Assembly (NCBI RefSeq): GCF_905171765.1
Contig: NC_053397.1
Coordinates: 6,404,946 to 6,468,945, forward strand
Direction of reading: 5' to 3'
DNA from: Bufo bufo
Taxonomy: Eukaryota > Chordata > Amphibia > Anura > Bufonidae
Length of the DNA: 64,000 bases
The position numbers were made by a program, and so were the translations under genes. How positions within the stretch are numbered: position 1 is the stretch's first letter; the number at the start of each line of letters is the position of its first letter. Shown piece after piece: positions 61,490 through 64,000 of the stretch. The notes under the pieces were generated by a model, which searched no databases, was not told the DNA's origin, and was given only the letters and a program-made list of their open reading frames with translations.

Positions 61490-62131
61490 TGTAATGACCG
61501 ACGTCACACACAGGGAGGGAAAAGGGAAAGCCCTGCCCAAGGGAGAGGGAAAGGTGGTGACCCCTGACTCACCTTGCGGCTGGCACCTGACTGCCCTGAC
61601 GTCCCTAGACGGGTTCCTCACCCGTGCGGCGATCACGTGCCTAAACCCTGGCTTTCCCTAAAATGAGCCCTAGATAGTGAACGGGCCGGTGGGATCGCTA
61701 GTCCGCACCACTATCACTAAGAGGGAAACACCAGGGAGAGGACAGACAAACACATACACCCAGGTGGACGATCACAATAGACCACAAAGGTCCAACAGGG
61801 ATCCGGAGGGAAGCGTTCTGGACCAACTACCAGAGAACGCAGCAACACAGCTCCAGAAGGTCAGAATAGATGTCCAGGCAGGAAGTTCTATCTCTGGCAA
61901 CCAGAGAAGTGTGAGAGGGTGATATAAGGAGGTTTGGGAGTGCTGGACAAGGAACAGCTGAGGAGAAGGAGCTACGGATCCCTGAGTGAGCCAAAAGGGT
62001 TTGCAAAGCAAACCCAGAAAGCTACCATAAGGAAAACAGCCCTATCTTACACAGAGCGTGCAGCCAACCGCTGCGACTTCCTGACCCCGGGTATAACGGA
62101 GTCAGGCGTGGTTCTCGATACCCTCGTGACA
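61490..62131 (-). repeat. 5' LTR of the Gypsy element (642 bp)
   Basis: Ends TGTCACGA and GTCATTACA on the minus strand. Differences from the 3' LTR are few (small indels and scattered substitutions), so insertion is younger than most elements here. The primer-binding site would begin near 61489; I cannot match it to a specific tRNA. Confidence 0.95.
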
Positions 62132-62214
62132 ATTACTTGCTGGTTGAACAAAAGTAACTTTAAGTAAAAATTTGCCTGGGGAATGAATAATTCTGGGCAG
62201 CACTGTATCTCCTC

Positions 62215-62412
62215 CCTCATCATCATCTACCACCCTACTTCTGTTAGCGACCAGAGATTAATAACCTCCATAATTCGTACCTCTCACTCCCGTCTTCAAG
62301 ACTTTTCTCGAGCTGCACCTACGCTCTGGAATACTCTGCCCCGGAATATTAGGTCAATTCACAACTTCTCCACCTCCAAACGTGCCTTAAAAACACATCT
62401 TTTCAGGTAGGC
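62215..62412 (+). pseudogene. LINE ORF2 C-terminal end
   Basis: RLITSIIRTSHSRLQDFSRA, then APTLWNTLPRNIR and FSTSKRALKTHLF form the typical closing segment of L2/Rex/CR1-like ORF2 proteins. The upstream part is absent because the Tc1 sits at 62205. Stop at 62408-62410. Confidence 0.75.
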
Positions 62413-62529
62413 CTATTAAGCTCCCTAAAATGATTTTTCACAGACTAAACCTCTCCCCCACCAACTCCTCTGGCCTAAACTCGATTTTCTAGTAGTCCCA
62501 AACCCGAAGCAGATCGGCCGGCACCTCTC

Positions 62530-63110
62530 CTGTCAGTTCAATAATGGCTCGATGTTACAGTACCTCCTGTGACAGAGGTTAGAAGATCAGAGAGACTGAC
62601 TGCATGTGAGGTTACCTGACAGTCTCTTGATTCTCAGTGTTGTTGTTTGGTAATGACCACCCCTCTTGTCAGGTGCAGGTGGCGGTCATTACTGCTTCCC
62701 TATTTAGTTTGGTCTCACACTTCATACCATGCGGTTGATATTCTGTGCTTGGATTTGGAAGAGTTGGTGTGTGGACCTTACCTGTGTTCCTGCTCATCCA
62801 TTTTCTATAAGATAAGTTGTACTGCTCTTTGTATTTGGTTGTTCCCCTGTGCTTGCTGTTACTAGGCCCCAGGGAGACGCTGGTTCATTCACCTGGGAAG
62901 GAACCAGTAGTCTCATTTCCTGTCACTACCTCTAGGGCATTTCAGGGCTCCTAGGGTCTAGGTTCCAGCGTATGTATTTTCCCACCTCCCTACATACTGA
63001 CAGGAGTTAGGGCCAGGTTTAGGGGCTTCCTAGGAGGTGACCTTTTCCTTCTCCCTAGCCTTGATGCCTAGTTCTGTGTCGTCCCCCCCCTCCCCTGTAT
63101 TCGTGAAACT
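62530..63110 (+). mobile_element. LTR-like insertion in the LINE 3' region (unresolved)
   Basis: Sequence between the LINE ORF end and its 3' tail. TGTGACAGAGGTTAGAAG (62569) and the GC-skewed promoter-like middle resemble a Gypsy LTR, and a C-rich run is at 63083-63098. No target duplication found, so borders are approximate. Confidence 0.35.
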
Positions 63111-63124
63111 CGAATCCTACTTAT

Positions 63125-63315
63125 CACAATCAACTACCTTATGTGTCACCCCCAATTCCTCATAGATTCTAAGCTCTTGCGAGCAGGGCCCTCACTCCTA
63201 GTGTTTCAGTTATGTATTAGCCAGTACTTTTGTTTTGTACATGAACCCTATGAATTTGTAAAGCGCTGCGGAATATGGTGGCGCTATATAAATAAATATT
63301 ATTATTATGGTGCAG
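63125..63315 (+). repeat. LINE 3' tail (L2/CR1-like)
   Basis: ATTCTAAGCTCTTGCGAGCAGGGCC then TGTAAAGCGCTGCGGAATATG, GGCGCTATATAAATAAA and (TAT)n. The same tail type ends the SINE at 52632, a classic LINE-SINE tail sharing. Confidence 0.8.
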
Positions 63316-64000
63316 TAGAGATATCATACTTTTTGCTGCAGTAGTTTGCAAAACTACATTACGATGCTGTAATTAAAAACATGAACAAAGGGTGTTCACA
63401 TACTTTACATTATGCAGTAGTGAGCTAACATCATGGTGCACTCGCAAACCTCCTTTTAATAGATGATGCAATAATCATTAATTAACCTAAATTCAACTGC
63501 ACTATATAGTTCAGATAGTATTGTGCAATAGGGGGTAAATGCACTTTAGGATGAAATTGGGGGTTTTCATATATAGTAAGCCCTTACCAAGTTTGCAAGG
63601 CTGGTTCTTGTCTCCAGACTCCCATTCTCTGGGCATCATCTCTTATTCCACCTCCACCCGCCACCGATCCTTGTGGACACAGTTATGGTAGAGGTTTCTA
63701 CATGTATCCCAAAGCTCTGGGTGCTCTTCTACATGCGTGATTAAACGCTCATCATCTAGAGTGGGCATTGTGGAATGAGTTACTGTTGTGGCCTAGCAAA
63801 CACTACCTCTGCATGGGCAGTCTTCAAATTATTTTAAACATGCAGCACATGTCTCTGAGGGCAGGGTCTTGATTTTCACAGCAACAGATCCATCTACATG
63901 TGCCATCTACATTTTTTGCGGATCCTTTGACATAAAGAGGCTCAGCCTTCTCTGCAACTGCTGCACCTTCTCCACTATAATGGGGGCCGGCTGAAGGTAC
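63316..64000. other. Anonymous sequence to the right edge
   Basis: No gene or repeat structure recognised. Confidence 0.4.

Larger units (their letters stand above)
56626..62131 (-). mobile_element. Full-length chromodomain Gypsy (Ty3-type) LTR retrotransposon, decayed
   Basis: Two LTRs (56626-57257 and 61490-62131) flank gag-pol on the minus strand. 5-bp target duplication ATTAC at 56621-56625 and 62132-62136. Polypurine tract GTAGAGAGAGGGGTAC abuts the 3' LTR (57258-57273). Order: gag with zinc knuckle, protease, reverse transcriptase, RNase H, integrase, chromodomain, which is typical of chromoviruses. Several frameshifts or stops make it non-autonomous. Confidence 0.96.
55912..62205 (+). 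mobile_element. Truncated, internally deleted Tc1 hosting a Gypsy element
   Basis: 55912-55980 is the inverted complement of 56518-56590 (GAGGCATTATTGTGG...GTGTCCAG). The right end continues across the Gypsy insertion to GGGCAGCACTG|TA at 62205. The left end stops at 55910, about 120 bp short of a full terminus. Confidence 0.85.

Overview
The window looks like a gene-poor, transposon-dense stretch of an amphibian, most likely frog, nuclear genome. This is inferred from the repeat families: TTAAAGG-ended T2-type MITEs, a Tx1-like L1, Penelope-like elements (PLEs) with GIY-YIG endonuclease, THAP-domain transposases, several Tc1 families, a chromodomain Gypsy element, CR1, and a V-SINE-like SINE. 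The only intact host gene I can support is one single-exon olfactory receptor (46779-47762, minus strand). A CpG-containing, promoter-like segment at about 34240-34490 may mark another gene whose exons I cannot find.

Layout. 1-5335: a PLE with opposed arms (minus-strand 5' region at 1-3150, plus-strand GIY-YIG half and pseudo-LTR at 3151-5335). The left arm is interrupted by a Tc1-type transposon with an intact DD37E transposase (1130-2692); the second PLE arm preserves the empty site. 5336-5378: (TA)n. 5379-10609: an unclassified non-coding element made of two tandem units with the same ends (A-x-B, then A-Y-B). Y carries three unrelated tandem arrays. 10610-19100: a decayed THAP-transposase element with diverged inverted repeats, split by a Tx1-like L1 (10999-15930) and two small hAT MITEs. 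19100-26250: anonymous sequence with two non-autonomous hAT elements that have 8-bp target duplications. 26362-27036: a possible solo LTR. 27349-30000: an internally deleted Tc1 hosting a hAT and a Gypsy-type solo LTR. 30003-32541: a second THAP-transposase fossil, split by another solo LTR and abutting a T2-type terminus. 32560-38040: repeats, a hairpin, the promoter-like segment, a T2 MITE and a dispersed repeat with ~345-bp tandem units. 38041-40238: a second opposed PLE pair, with a 1.06-kb T2-type foldback inside its GIY-YIG region. 40507-44397: a CR1 LINE interrupted by a third PLE (40869-42501) that carries a well-formed hammerhead ribozyme candidate. 44399-45566: an inverted second copy of the ~345-bp-unit repeat. 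46200-53900: the olfactory receptor among Tc1 remnants, a nearly intact Tc1 (49979-51596), T2 MITEs and a SINE. 55448-62207: an LTR fragment, a truncated Tc1, and inside that Tc1 a full-length decayed chromodomain Gypsy element (56626-62131). 62208-64000: a LINE 3' end interrupted by LTR-like sequence, then anonymous sequence.

These genes do not form a pathway. The informative content is the nesting order of transposons, the three opposed PLE structures, the ribozyme candidate, the intact DD37E transposase, and the unclassified A/B element. All calls come from reading sequence and translated motifs; no database search was run.
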